Shown here: piece after piece, positions 1-8,232 of the stretch
How the letters are laid out: each line of letters begins with the position of its first letter
Position numbering within the stretch: position 1 is the stretch's first letter
Assembly (NCBI GenBank): GCA_963691775.1
Contig: OY829369.1
Span: 2,604,001-2,668,000, forward strand
DNA: 64,000 bases
Reading direction: 5' to 3'
Source of the DNA: JAZBPO01 sp963691775
GTDB lineage: Bacteria > Pseudomonadota > Gammaproteobacteria > Pseudomonadales > Azotimanducaceae
Notes under the pieces: generated by a model
The model's input: the letters and a program-made list of their open reading frames with translations, nothing else
What the model was told of the DNA's origin: nothing
The model's database searches: none
Made by a program: the position numbers and the translations under genes

Positions 1-163
1 GGTCCACAATCACCCATCCGGCGTGGCGGAGCCCAGCCGGGCGGATGTTCGCATCACGGCGCGGCTCAAGGCCGGACTTGAGCTGGTCGATGTTCGCCTG
101 CTTGATCACCTTGTGGTCGGTGATCGCGAGGTCACATCGCTCGCTGAGCGCGGGTTGCTCTAG
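1..163 (+). CDS. radC: RadC family JAB/MPN protein, C-terminal fragment
   Basis: The 5' end lies outside the window; the reading frame enters at base 2 and stops at 161-163, giving 53 residues. The fragment opens with the HNHPSG metal-binding signature of the RadC JAB1/MPN domain. It is followed by the spaced PS-x-x-D, T-x-x-L and L-D-H-x-x-V-G positions typical of the family C-terminus (here PSRAD, TARLK and LLDHLVVG). RadC next to rpmB-rpmG is a common gammaproteobacterial order, which supports the call. Despite its name, the molecular role of RadC is unsettled; the fold suggests a metalloprotease-like or nucleic-acid-processing protein. Confidence 0.85.
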   Translation, partial: VHNHPSGVAEPSRADVRITARLKAGLELVDVRLLDHLVVGDREVTSLAERGLL

Positions 164-173
164 TTCCGCTCTG

Positions 174-202
174 TTGCCGTGCCAGGGGTGCTCTGGTATA
201 AA
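174..202 (+). promoter_or_regulatory. Probable sigma-70 promoter of rpmB-rpmG
   Basis: A TTGCCG -35 box (174-179) is followed by a 17-nt spacer and a TATAAA -10 box (197-202). The -10 box carries a TG extension (TGG immediately before it). The element sits about 80 nt upstream of the rpmB start and just after the radC stop, so ribosomal protein genes would have their own strong start site. This was identified by eye. Confidence 0.6.
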
Positions 203-282
203 GCCGCGCTCTTTTGCGGGCACCCCCCGCATCACCCGACCGTGGTGCCTAGCCGCCGCGCTCCCGACGAGGTTCGATCGAG

Positions 283-519
283 ATGTCTCAGGTCTGCCAG
301 GTCACCGGCAAGCGGCCCATGACGGGCAACAATGTTTCGCACGCGCACAACAAAACGCGTCGTCGCTTTTCCCCTAACCTCCATTCGCATCGGTTCTGGG
401 TCGCAAGTGAGAATCGCTACGTGCGTCTGAAGATTTCCAGCAAGGGCCTGCGCATTATCGACAAGCGCGGCATCGACGTGGTGCTTGCAGAGCTGCGGGC
501 TCGCGGCGAGAAGGTCTGA
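283..519 (+). CDS. rpmB: 50S ribosomal protein L28
   Basis: The product is 78 residues, the usual L28 length. It begins with the family signature CQVTGKRPMTGNNVSHA and continues through the basic NKTRRRF and the VRLKIS core. It is a structural component of the large ribosomal subunit. rpmG follows 10 nt downstream and the two form a classic co-transcribed pair. A good -35/-10 pair lies at 174-202. Confidence 0.98.
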   Translation: MSQVCQVTGKRPMTGNNVSHAHNKTRRRFSPNLHSHRFWVASENRYVRLKISSKGLRIIDKRGIDVVLAELRARGEKV

Positions 520-529
520 GGAGGGCAGC

Positions 530-685
530 ATGCGCGACAAGATCAAGTTGGTGTCGAGCGCCGGAACGGGGCACTACTACACCACCGATAAGAACAAGAA
601 AAACACGCCGGACAAGCTCGAATTCAAAAAGTTCGACCCCGTCGTCCGCAAGCACGTGATCTACAAGGAAGCGAAGATCAAGTGA
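530..685 (+). CDS. rpmG: 50S ribosomal protein L33
   Basis: The product is 51 residues and matches L33: MRDKIKLVSSAGTGHYYTT at the start, then KNKKNTPDKLEFKKFDP and a basic C-terminus. The ATG at 530 has a GAGG Shine-Dalgarno 5-8 nt upstream. It lacks the Cys pairs of zinc-binding L33 variants, so it is the C-minus form. It is the second gene of the rpmBG operon and is followed by a small GC hairpin. Confidence 0.97.
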   Translation: MRDKIKLVSSAGTGHYYTTDKNKKNTPDKLEFKKFDPVVRKHVIYKEAKIK

Positions 686-693
686 TCTTCGGC

Positions 694-709
694 CCCGGCG
701 TTTGCCGGG
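694..709. terminator. GC hairpin between the convergent rpmG and hyuA-like genes
   Basis: A perfect 6-bp stem, CCCGGC/GCCGGG, with a 4-nt GTTT loop lies in the 33-nt gap between two convergent stop codons. No U-tract follows on either strand, so termination strength is doubtful. Confidence 0.35.
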
Positions 710-718
710 TCGCCGACC

Positions 719-2737
719 TCAGCGCGAGTCCACCTCGCGCTGCAGACGGAGGTTCCCGCCTTCGTCCGCCGTCGCCCGCCAGCCAGGGCCGATCCACACC
801 GTGGAGGTGGCTTCCGTGATGATGGCGGGACCGACGATCGGCTGAGCAGTCTCAAGCCCCCGCCGTTCGACCCGGCGCACGTCGCGCCCAAGCTCCGGCA
901 CGTGGACGATCGGTGCGACGCTTGCAGTCCCTTTCGTGGCAGGCGAGACGTCTGTCAGATCATCGAGCGGGGCTCCGTCGATGGACACCCTGACACGCAG
1001 CGCACAAATCTCGACGGCCGTACCCAAGCGGTGGCCGTATCGTGTCTCGTGCGCGGTTTCGAATGCGCCGAGGAGCGTCTCAGCGGACAGCTCTTCGGCA
1101 GGCACGCTGAGTGCGAAGGACTGGCCCGCATAGCGTAGCTCGACAGCCCGGTAAAGGCGAACGAACGATCGATCGTGTCCTTCGGAGGCGAGTTCAGCCT
1201 CTCCTTCTTGTTCCAGGGCCCTGAATGCGGCTTCAAGGGCGACCTCGTCGTAGGCAGTGAGCGGCGCGTTGATACTGCGTGTCATCTGGCGCTCCGGGCG
1301 GGCAGCGAGCATGCCGAGTGCAGACAGAACCCCCGCTTGTGCCGGTACCAGAGCGCGCGTCACGCCCAGCACCTCGGCGATGCCGCACAGATGCAGGCCG
1401 CCCGCACCGCCGAAGCAGCAAAGCACCGCATCCCGTGGATCAACGCCCCGGTCAACGGACATCACGCGGACGGCTGCTGCCATGCTCTCGTCGGCAAGGC
1501 GAACTATGCCAGCGGCGGCTTGCAGAGCAGCGTCTCCGGATGCGTGGCCCATGGCAGCGCCGAGCTCCTTGAGCGCGGTGACGGCGTCACTTCTGGAAAG
1601 GCGCAGATGGCCGCCGAGCGTCGCATCGGCGGGCAGACGGCCGAGGACGAGATTTGCATCGGTAACGGTCGGAACCTCGCCACCCTGGCCATAGCAAACA
1701 GGTCCTGGAGATGCGCCTGCGGATTCCGGCCCGACGCGAAGCGCACCCCCCGCGTCGACTCTGGCGAGCGAGCCGCCGCCGGCTCCAATCGTGTGGATTT
1801 CGAGCATTGGAACGGCAACAGGCCAGGGCCCGACGCGGGCGTTCGTAGTGAGTACTCGCTCTTTCCCGATGAGAGCAACGTCGGTAGATGTGCCGCCCAT
1901 GTCGAAGGTGAGCAGCTGCGAAATGCCGGCTAGCCGCGCGACGCGCTCGGCGGCGGCTATGCCGCCCGCGGGGCCCGACAGCAGCAGGTTCACGGCGCGG
2001 CGGCTTGCGGTGGACGCACGCATGGTGCCCCCGGCGGATTGCATGACTGCAAGCGATGTCGGTTCGATCGCGCGTTCAAGTCGTTCAAGGTAGCCGCGCA
2101 CGCGCGGCCCAAGGCTTGCGTTGAGCCAGGTTGCAATACCGCGTTCGTATTCGCCGGCCGTGGGCAGAACGTGGGACGAGGCGCTTACGTCGATGTTGGA
2201 GAGTGCTTCTTCGAGGGCGCGCGCAATCCGCGTCTCGTGCGCGGGATTGCGCCATGAAAACACCAGGTTGATGGCAACGGCTTCCACGTCCAGAGCGGCG
2301 ACGACGGCGATCAGCCGCTCGAGCTCCTCGTCCTCGAGCGGCGTTACAGGCAGACCATGTGCATCCATGCGCGCCGCCGTCTCCACACAGAGGGCTTGGG
2401 GAACTGGCTCCGCTGCGGGCGGCGGCGTCAGATCGTACAGATCGTCGCGGTTCTGCCGCGCAAGCGTGAGCACGTCGGCAAGGCCTGCGTCGGCAAGATA
2501 AGCGGTGCGTGCGTTGCGCCCCTCCAGTGCTGCGTTCGTGGCCACCGTGCTGCCATGTACAATCCTGTCTCCGCTGGCGAGCGCGCCCGCAAGGCCCAGC
2601 TCCTGCAGTCCCCGAAGGATCGCTCGTTCGGGCGCATCCGGCGTAGATAGCACCTTGTGTACGCGGATGCCTGTGTCGTCCAGGACGACGAAGTCCGTGA
2701 ACGTACCGCCGGTGTCGACGCCGACTGACGTAGCCAT
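719..2737 (-). CDS. Hydantoinase/oxoprolinase A-family ATPase (HyuA-like)
   Basis: The product is about 672 residues in the HyuA/5-oxoprolinase N-terminal superfamily. Members couple ATP hydrolysis to ring opening of hydantoins, 5-oxoproline or related lactams, or to carboxylation of ketones. The actin-like phosphate loop GVDTGGTFTDF lies close to the N-terminus. Further ATPase motifs are LLSGPAGGIAAAERVAR and FDMGGTSTDVALI in mid protein. The ATG at 2737 is preferred over upstream in-frame starts because GGAG lies about 10 nt upstream and the conserved domain starts at once. HyuA normally partners a HyuB subunit, but none is adjacent: mutM is divergent on one side and rpmG convergent on the other. 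The exact substrate cannot be read from the sequence. Confidence 0.85.
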   Translation of the reverse strand: MATSVGVDTGGTFTDFVVLDDTGIRVHKVLSTPDAPERAILRGLQELGLAGALASGDRIVHGSTVATNAALEGRNARTAYLADAGLADVLTLARQNRDDLYDLTPPPAAEPVPQALCVETAARMDAHGLPVTPLEDEELERLIAVVAALDVEAVAINLVFSWRNPAHETRIARALEEALSNIDVSASSHVLPTAGEYERGIATWLNASLGPRVRGYLERLERAIEPTSLAVMQSAGGTMRASTASRRAVNLLLSGPAGGIAAAERVARLAGISQLLTFDMGGTSTDVALIGKERVLTTNARVGPWPVAVPMLEIHTIGAGGGSLARVDAGGALRVGPESAGASPGPVCYGQGGEVPTVTDANLVLGRLPADATLGGHLRLSRSDAVTALKELGAAMGHASGDAALQAAAGIVRLADESMAAAVRVMSVDRGVDPRDAVLCCFGGAGGLHLCGIAEVLGVTRALVPAQAGVLSALGMLAARPERQMTRSINAPLTAYDEVALEAAFRALEQEGEAELASEGHDRSFVRLYRAVELRYAGQSFALSVPAEELSAETLLGAFETAHETRYGHRLGTAVEICALRVRVSIDGAPLDDLTDVSPATKGTASVAPIVHVPELGRDVRRVERRGLETAQPIVGPAIITEATSTVWIGPGWRATADEGGNLRLQREVDSR

Positions 2738-2813
2738 GCCGCAAGTTTCTCCGGGCCAGTTCCGGCATGCTATCAGCGCGCGACCGAATCGCCCCGTTCG
2801 ATCAGGAACATCC

Positions 2814-3632
2814 ATGCCCGAGTTGCCGGAAGTCGAGACCACGTGCCGAGGGCTCGCGCCTTACCTCGAGGGTCGACGGGTCGAGCAGGTGCGCGTCCAT
2901 GATGGGCGATTGCGGTGGCCGGTGCCGGAAGACCTCGGGCAGCGCATGACAGGTTCGCGTCTGCTGAGACTCCAGCGGCGGGCGAAGTATCTTGTTTTCC
3001 ACTTCGATCTTGGCGTGTTGATCGGGCATCTGGGCATGTCGGGAAGCTTCCGCCTCGTTCCGCAGAGCGAAGCCCGCATGACGCATGACCACGTTGTCAT
3101 CCGCTTCGAAGGCGCGCCTGAGCTTCGGCTCAATGATCCGCGTCGCTTTGGCTCTCTACACTGGACGGCGGCGGAGGACTACGAGGACCACTTCCTCATC
3201 CAGCACCTCGGGCCGGAACCGCTTGGCGAAGCCTTTAGCGGTGGCTACCTGCACCGAGCGGCCCGCGGCCGGCGCGTCCCGATCAAAGCTTTCCTGATGG
3301 ATGCGCGCGTCGTTGTGGGCGTCGGCAATATCTACGCTAACGAAGCGCTCTTCCGCGCCGGAATCCATCCGCTGCGCGCAGCTGGGCGTATCGGACGTGG
3401 TCGTTTCGATCGTCTTGCCGAGGATGTGCGCGAGGTTCTGGCCGCGGCCGTCGCCATGGGCGGAACCACCCTTCGTGATTTCGTGGGTGGCGACGGCAAG
3501 CCCGGTTACTTCAAGCAGGCCCTTGACGTCTACGGCCGCGGAGGGGAGGCGTGTCGCCGCTGTGGGGCGGCTTTGCGAGAAGTGCGACTGTCGCAGCGCA
3601 CCACCGTGTACTGTCCGAGCTGCCAGCGTTGA
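2814..3632 (+). CDS. mutM: Formamidopyrimidine-DNA glycosylase (Fpg)
   Basis: This base-excision-repair enzyme removes 8-oxoguanine and formamidopyrimidines and nicks the abasic site. The ATG at 2814 gives the obligatory N-terminus MPELPEVETT, where Pro-2 is the catalytic nucleophile and Glu-3 the acid. The central KYLVFHFD carries the conserved lysine. GVGNIYANEALF belongs to the helix-two-turn-helix. The C-terminus is a C-x2-C-x16-C-x2-C zinc finger (CRRC...CPSC). The 272 residues match the family length (E. coli 269). It is transcribed divergently from the HyuA-like gene with a 76-nt gap. Confidence 0.97.
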   Translation: MPELPEVETTCRGLAPYLEGRRVEQVRVHDGRLRWPVPEDLGQRMTGSRLLRLQRRAKYLVFHFDLGVLIGHLGMSGSFRLVPQSEARMTHDHVVIRFEGAPELRLNDPRRFGSLHWTAAEDYEDHFLIQHLGPEPLGEAFSGGYLHRAARGRRVPIKAFLMDARVVVGVGNIYANEALFRAGIHPLRAAGRIGRGRFDRLAEDVREVLAAAVAMGGTTLRDFVGGDGKPGYFKQALDVYGRGGEACRRCGAALREVRLSQRTTVYCPSCQR

Positions 3633-3634
3633 TT

Positions 3635-3674
3635 ACTTGAACAAGTCTTAAGTTTCGTACGCAAATGCTATGCT
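3635..3674 (+). promoter_or_regulatory. Dyad plus extended -10 element upstream of a small exported protein
   Basis: A 12-bp perfect palindrome ACTTGAACAAGT (3635-3646) immediately follows the mutM stop. It is followed by a TG-extended -10 box, TGC-TATGCT (-10 hexamer at 3669-3674). The -10 box is 39 nt upstream of the next gene's start. The palindrome could be an operator or a weak hairpin; neither can be decided from sequence alone. Confidence 0.35.
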
Positions 3675-3712
3675 GCGTTACTGTTATGACTCGTGTTCTC
3701 GGAGAAAACGCC

Positions 3713-4054
3713 ATGACTCGTGCTTACGCATCCCTCCGCCGTGGTGTGGTTGCGAGCGCAGCCGCCATGCTGTTGTGCGCTCAGTTCGCCCAAGCCCAGT
3801 CGGCACAGAGCCGAACCGACGCGAGCGAGCCAGGTACGGGTGAGATCATGGCCGACGTGCTCGTGGCGCGCCCGATCGGCGCCGCGATGACCGCGATCGG
3901 CGCGGCGGCCTTCCTCGTGACGCTTCCATTTTCCATCGCGGGCGGTGATGTTGCCGAGGCGGGCCAGAAGCTCGTGGTTGGGCCTGGTAAGGAAACCTTC
4001 GTCCGCTGCCTGGGTTGCAAGAGGTCGGGCTGGCGGGGCGACTACGACAAATAG
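3713..4054 (+). CDS. Small exported or membrane protein of unknown function
   Basis: The product is 113 residues. An N-terminal signal peptide ends near residue 28 (FAQA/QS). One hydrophobic segment follows (PIGAAMTAIGAAAFLVTLPF), then a short conserved-looking tail, VGPGKETFVRCLGC, with two cysteines. The D-V-L-V-A-R-P start and the LVVGP...TF.RCLGC ending resemble a small protein widespread in gammaproteobacteria that is sometimes loosely labelled multidrug transporter; I see no transporter features. The ATG at 3713 is chosen for its GGAG spaced 8 nt upstream. It lies convergent with coaD. Confidence 0.7.
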   Translation: MTRAYASLRRGVVASAAAMLLCAQFAQAQSAQSRTDASEPGTGEIMADVLVARPIGAAMTAIGAAAFLVTLPFSIAGGDVAEAGQKLVVGPGKETFVRCLGCKRSGWRGDYDK

Positions 4055-4103
4055 CGGATCGCGTACGAGCGCGGCCGCGCGCCTGCCGCCTTCGACGCGC
4101 TGC

Positions 4104-4586
4104 TCACGTCTGATCGTGTTCACGCGCCAGCGCGCGTGCGACGGCGGGGTGCACGAACTGAGAGACGTCACCGCCATAGGCAGCAATTTCACGAACAAGC
4201 GTCGAAGAGATGAAAGAGCAGTTTTCTGACGGCGCCAGAAAGACATACTCGATCTCCGGCGCCAGGCGCCGGTTCATGTCGACCATCTGAAATTCGTATT
4301 CGAAGTCAGCGACCGTCCGCAGGCCGCGGAGAATGAAACGCGCGCCGCGTTCCTGAACGTAATCGACGAGGAGCTTGTTGAACCCGTCGACCTCGACGCC
4401 GTCAATATCGGAGAGCGCTTCCCTGCAGAGCGCAATGCGCTCCGCCAGATGCGTTTTAGGGTCCTTCTGCTGGCTGGTGCCGATTGCCACGATCACGTGG
4501 TCGAACAGCTTGCGCGCGCGGCGCACAAGGTCGATGTGTCCGACCGTGATTGGATTGAAGGTGCCCGGATAGACGACGGTGCTCAT
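4104..4586 (-). CDS. coaD: Phosphopantetheine adenylyltransferase
   Basis: This enzyme transfers AMP from ATP to 4'-phosphopantetheine, the penultimate step of coenzyme A synthesis. The nucleotidyltransferase signature PGTFNPITVGH (residues 7-17, T-x-G-H type) is at the N-terminus, and the second ATP motif ISSTLVRE is in the C-terminal third. The 160 residues match the family (E. coli 159). GAGGGAAAAC precedes the ATG at 4586. It lies 70 nt downstream of rsmD on the same strand, the usual coaD-rsmD neighbourhood. Confidence 0.97.
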   Translation of the reverse strand: MSTVVYPGTFNPITVGHIDLVRRARKLFDHVIVAIGTSQQKDPKTHLAERIALCREALSDIDGVEVDGFNKLLVDYVQERGARFILRGLRTVADFEYEFQMVDMNRRLAPEIEYVFLAPSENCSFISSTLVREIAAYGGDVSQFVHPAVARALAREHDQT

Positions 4587-4656
4587 GTTTTCCCTCGTGC
4601 CCGCCCCAGCGCGCCGCGGGATGGTACCTCGAACGTCGCATACCTGTCGTCCGCGC

Positions 4657-5301
4657 TCAGGGCGTAGGCATGGCAAGCAGCGCGGCGCGGCTTTCGCCTG
4701 CTTCAGTTGTGTTCAGGATTGCCCAGGCCGCTTGGTCAAAGGGGGCCTCAGCATGGTTCGACCACTCGACATAGACCCGTGCGCGCGGTGCAAGAAGTGC
4801 GCTTTGACGCAGCGTCGACAGTGCACGACTGGCAAGCGGACTGCCGAAGGGTGGATCGCAGAAAACGAGATCATAGCTGTCTGCTTTAGAGCAGCCCCCG
4901 GCGATCGCGCTCGCGCATGCGCGCGTGAGCCACGTCAGCGCGTCGCAGCTCACGATCTGGGCGTTGTCCACGCCGAGCGCTGTTGCCGCTTCCGCCAGCC
5001 CCTTCGCTACGGCAGCATTGCGCTCGACCAGCACAGCCTCCAGCGCGCCGCGCGAGAGCGCTTCGAACGCGAGTGCGCCACTTCCTGCGAACAGATCAAG
5101 CACGCGCGCACCCTCCAGCGTGCCTTGGAGCCAATTGAACAGCGTTTCTCGCGTCCGCTCGGGCGTGGGGCGTAAACCTCGTGCGGTGGAGACACGAAGG
5201 CGACGACCGCCGAGCCGCCCCGCAATGATGCGAACCTGGCCAACGCGGCTCGCGGCGCTGCCGCGCCCGGAACGACGCTGGTATCCTCTTTCCCGCTTCA
5301 T
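4657..5301 (-). CDS. rsmD: 16S rRNA (guanine966-N2)-methyltransferase RsmD
   Basis: The product is 214 residues. It has the RsmD leader VRIIAGRLGGRRLRV, the RPTPERTRETLFNWL segment, the SAM-binding motif VLDLFAGSGALAFEALSRGA and the catalytic DPPF (in VFCDPPFGSPL). It methylates G966 in helix 31 of 16S rRNA. The ATG at 5301 is preferred (MKRERG...) although several in-frame starts lie upstream. It is divergent from ftsY with a 51-nt gap, a conserved arrangement in this class. Confidence 0.95.
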   Translation of the reverse strand: MKRERGYQRRSGRGSAASRVGQVRIIAGRLGGRRLRVSTARGLRPTPERTRETLFNWLQGTLEGARVLDLFAGSGALAFEALSRGALEAVLVERNAAVAKGLAEAATALGVDNAQIVSCDALTWLTRACASAIAGGCSKADSYDLVFCDPPFGSPLASRALSTLRQSALLAPRARVYVEWSNHAEAPFDQAAWAILNTTEAGESRAALLAMPTP

Positions 5302-5352
5302 TCTCACTTCCGCAACTGACTGCCCGGCGCCGGCGTGGCAGTGGAGTATCCC

Positions 5353-6516
5353 ATGTTCAGATTCCGCAAGAAGAAGGGCGGCGACGCGGACGCCGGGTCC
5401 GCTGGCGATGCTGAAATCGCACCGGATGATCCGACGCTTCTTCGGGGGGGTGAAACACCTGTCGATCACGACCCGGGCATGCCGATCACTGACGCCGGCG
5501 AAGGCGCAGCGGCAGAAGACGGCAGCAAGACCGGCGCTGCAGAATCAGATCCGGCGGTAGGTCGCGAAGGGGGTGCCGCTGAGGCGGGCGTCGGCCTGCT
5601 CGGGCGTCTGCGGACGGGCCTCGCGCGCTCGCGTTCTGCCTTCGCGGAGGGTCTTGGAAACTTGATCCTTGGCGAGAAGGAGCTGAATGAAGATCTCCTC
5701 GATGATCTCGAGACGCAGCTCCTGGTCGCTGACGTGGGTGTCGATGCGAGCACTGAGATTGTCACGGGTCTCACGACGCGCGTTCAGCGCAAGCAGCTTA
5801 ATGACACGCACGCGCTGCTGGGTGCGCTTCGCGATGATCTGACCGAGATGCTAGAGACGCGTCACGTGCCCTTCGAGGTCCCAGCGGAGCCCAGACCCTT
5901 CGTGATACTTGTGGTCGGGGTGAACGGCGTTGGCAAGACGACGACGATCGGCAAGCTGGCGCGGCGCTTGAAGAACCAGGGCCTGACGCCGATTCTTGCG
6001 GCCGGAGACACTTTCCGCGCGGCAGCGGTAGAACAGCTGCAGCGCTGGGGCGAGCGCAACGAAGTCGAGGTCGTCGCGCAGGGCGAGGGGGCAGACACGG
6101 CGTCCGTCATATTCGATGCGCTGACGGCGGCGAAGAGCCGTGGCGCCGATGTCGTCCTCGCTGACACGGCTGGCCGCCTGCACAACAAGACCAACCTCAT
6201 GGAAGAACTCGCGAAGGTTGGGCGCGTCATGAAGCGCTTTGACGATACGGCGCCTCATGCGGTGCTTCTGGTCCTCGACGCGGCGACGGGTCAGAACGCG
6301 CTCGCCCAGGCCCGTGAGTTCGGCCAGGCGGTCGACCTTACGGGGGTCGTGCTCACCAAACTCGACGGTACGGCGAAAGGGGGTGTCGCCTTCGCGATCG
6401 CCCGTCAGTCCGGTTTGCCGATCCAGTTCATCGGCATCGGTGAGGCAGTCGAGGATCTTCGGCCCTTCGCGCCGGGTGAGTTCGTTGCCGCGCTCCTCGA
6501 CGGCGTCGCGGGCTGA
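5353..6516 (+). CDS. ftsY: Signal recognition particle receptor FtsY
   Basis: This SRP GTPase docks ribosome-SRP complexes at the inner membrane. The product is 387 residues. The basic start MFRFRKKKG is followed by an acidic Ala/Gly/Asp-rich A domain to about residue 75, shorter than in E. coli (497 aa in total). The NG domain contains GVNGVGKTT (189-197), DTAGR (271-275) and TKLDG (335-339). The ATG at 5353 has GGAG 8 nt upstream, better than an in-frame alternative 18 nt earlier. ftsE follows after 10 nt. Confidence 0.97.
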   Translation: MFRFRKKKGGDADAGSAGDAEIAPDDPTLLRGGETPVDHDPGMPITDAGEGAAAEDGSKTGAAESDPAVGREGGAAEAGVGLLGRLRTGLARSRSAFAEGLGNLILGEKELNEDLLDDLETQLLVADVGVDASTEIVTGLTTRVQRKQLNDTHALLGALRDDLTEMLETRHVPFEVPAEPRPFVILVVGVNGVGKTTTIGKLARRLKNQGLTPILAAGDTFRAAAVEQLQRWGERNEVEVVAQGEGADTASVIFDALTAAKSRGADVVLADTAGRLHNKTNLMEELAKVGRVMKRFDDTAPHAVLLVLDAATGQNALAQAREFGQAVDLTGVVLTKLDGTAKGGVAFAIARQSGLPIQFIGIGEAVEDLRPFAPGEFVAALLDGVAG

Positions 6517-6526
6517 CGCGTCGGCG

Positions 6527-7195
6527 ATGATCGAATTCGATCGGGTCAGCAAGCGCTATCCCGACGGCACGGACGCACTCGTGGACGTCAGTCTGCGCCT
6601 TGAGCGCGGTGAGCTTGCGTTCCTGACTGGGCACAGCGGTGCAGGCAAGAGCACGCTGCTGCGTCTTTTGCTTCGCCTCGAACTGCCATCGCGCGGCGCG
6701 TTGCGTGTGGCGGGCCTCGATCTCGCTCGGATGAAGGCGCGGGCTATCCCGCGCTATCGCCAGCAGATCGGCGCAGTATTCCAGGATCCCCACCTTCTCG
6801 AGGACCGCAGCGTTTTCGACAATGTCGCGCTGCCGCTTATCATCGCCGGCTACCGGTCTGCCGACCGGGCCGCGCGTGCGAGAGCTGCTCTGACGCGCGT
6901 TGGCCTTGCTGAACGCGCCGAAGTGCGCCCGGAGCGTCTGTCGACGGGCGAGCGGCAGCGCGTCGGAATTGCACGCGCGGTCGTCGCTCGTCCAGCCGTG
7001 CTCCTTGCTGACGAGCCTACGGGCAATCTTGATCCCGGCTTGTCGGAAGAGATCATGGCGCTGTTCCGGCTGTTCCAGTCAATCGGCACCACTGTGCTCA
7101 TCGCGAGCCATGACATTGATCTCATCGAACGCTTCGATGCTCGCGTGCTGACGCTCGATGCAGGTCGCCTGGTGCGTGGGGGGCTGGGCGAGTGA
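6527..7195 (+). CDS. ftsE: Cell division ATP-binding protein FtsE
   Basis: This is the ABC-type ATPase partner of FtsX. The complex activates septal peptidoglycan hydrolases through periplasmic regulators. The product is 222 residues: Walker A GHSGAGKS at 35-42, signature LSTGERQRVGIARA near residue 138, and Walker B with D-loop LLADEPTGNLD near residue 160. It starts at ATG 6527, 10 nt after ftsY, and overlaps ftsX by 4 nt (GTGA), implying translational coupling. Confidence 0.97.
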   Translation: MIEFDRVSKRYPDGTDALVDVSLRLERGELAFLTGHSGAGKSTLLRLLLRLELPSRGALRVAGLDLARMKARAIPRYRQQIGAVFQDPHLLEDRSVFDNVALPLIIAGYRSADRAARARAALTRVGLAERAEVRPERLSTGERQRVGIARAVVARPAVLLADEPTGNLDPGLSEEIMALFRLFQSIGTTVLIASHDIDLIERFDARVLTLDAGRLVRGGLGE

Positions 7196-8157
7196 GCACC
7201 GACCGCAGTGCGCAGCGGGTCGATCAGCACCGAGGTGTCGCCCTGCGCGCCATCCATCATCGCTTCGCGCTCGCTGAAACGATCGATCGTCTGCGCGCGG
7301 CGCCCTTGTCCACATTGCTGGTTGCGCTGACGCTTGGCGTCGCCCTCGCTCTGCCCGCCCTGCTATGGAGTGCCGTCAGCGGACTTGAGACGCTGACGCG
7401 GAGTTGGCAAACCGAAGTCCGGATCAATCTTTTTGCAGAAGTCGACGGTGCTGCTGCCCGAGATGCGCTCCTTGAGGCACTTCGGGCTCAGGGCGAGGTA
7501 GAAACCGTCGTCTGGCAAGACGCTGAGGCATCGCTTGAAGAGTTTGCAGCCGCGATGGGCTTCGGGACTGCCGAAGGTGCAGCGCTCGACGTGCTCGGCC
7601 TGACACCCCTGCCGGCGGTTGCGATCGTCACGCCGGTCGTCTCGGCGCGCGCCCCGGCGCGCGTGCGCGCCCTTGCGGATCGGCTCGGACGGACGCGCGA
7701 CGTCATCGGCGTGCAGCTCGACCTAGAGTGGGTAGACCGTCTGGCCAGTACCTTGAGCGTTGCGCGGCGTCTTGCCGCCTCGTTGGCAGCGTTGCTCGGT
7801 CTGGGGGTCCTGCTCGCGATGGGCGGCTTCACGCGGGGCGCACTCGAGGCTCGGCGTGAAGAAATCGACGTGCTGCGCCTGGTTGGCGCCACGGAGGATT
7901 ACGTTCGGCGTCCCTTCCTCTACAGCGGTGCCTTCCAGGGCGCGCTTGGCGGGCTGGCTGCATGGTTTCTCGTATTCGGAATGCATCTGGCATTGGCGGC
8001 GCCGCTTGACATGCTCCTGGCGAGCTATCGGCTTGCACAGGCGCCATCGTTGCAGCTCGGTGCTCTGTTCCTCTGGTTGCCTCTTATCGGTGGTGGGCTG
8101 GGGTGGTGCGGTTCACGCCTCGCGATGGTTCGTACCCCGGAGACCGGGGCCAGCTAG
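7192..8157 (+). CDS. ftsX: Cell division protein FtsX (permease-like)
   Basis: The product is 321 residues with four predicted transmembrane segments. One follows the cytoplasmic N-terminus (TLLVALTLGVALALPALLW), then comes a large periplasmic loop of about 130 residues, and three more lie in the C-terminal FtsX permease domain. It begins at GTG 7192, overlapping the ftsE stop. Its role is to transmit FtsE ATP hydrolysis across the inner membrane at the septum. The ftsY-E-X-rpoH order is conserved across gammaproteobacteria. Confidence 0.96.
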   Translation: MSTDRSAQRVDQHRGVALRAIHHRFALAETIDRLRAAPLSTLLVALTLGVALALPALLWSAVSGLETLTRSWQTEVRINLFAEVDGAAARDALLEALRAQGEVETVVWQDAEASLEEFAAAMGFGTAEGAALDVLGLTPLPAVAIVTPVVSARAPARVRALADRLGRTRDVIGVQLDLEWVDRLASTLSVARRLAASLAALLGLGVLLAMGGFTRGALEARREEIDVLRLVGATEDYVRRPFLYSGAFQGALGGLAAWFLVFGMHLALAAPLDMLLASYRLAQAPSLQLGALFLWLPLIGGGLGWCGSRLAMVRTPETGAS

Positions 8158-8173
8158 GGAACTTATCAGCGCT

Positions 8174-8203
8174 TTAGCAGTCTCACTGCATGACTGCTAG
8201 AAT
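8174..8203 (+). promoter_or_regulatory. Putative rpoH promoter overlapped by an 8-bp inverted repeat
   Basis: TTAGCA (8174-8179) and TAGAAT (8198-8203) make a plausible -35/-10 pair with an 18-nt spacer. A perfect inverted repeat, TAGCAGTC (8175-8182) / GACTGCTA (8192-8199) with a 9-nt centre, coincides with both boxes. It could be an operator for a regulator of rpoH or a weak ftsX terminator. Confidence 0.45.
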
Positions 8204-8232
8204 CACCAACCATCCAACACTGGAGTAAGCGG

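Noticed and set aside
1175..1933. Long plus-strand open frame opposite the HyuA-like gene
   Set aside because: It is antisense to a protein with clear ATPase motifs; its own translation shows no conserved features.
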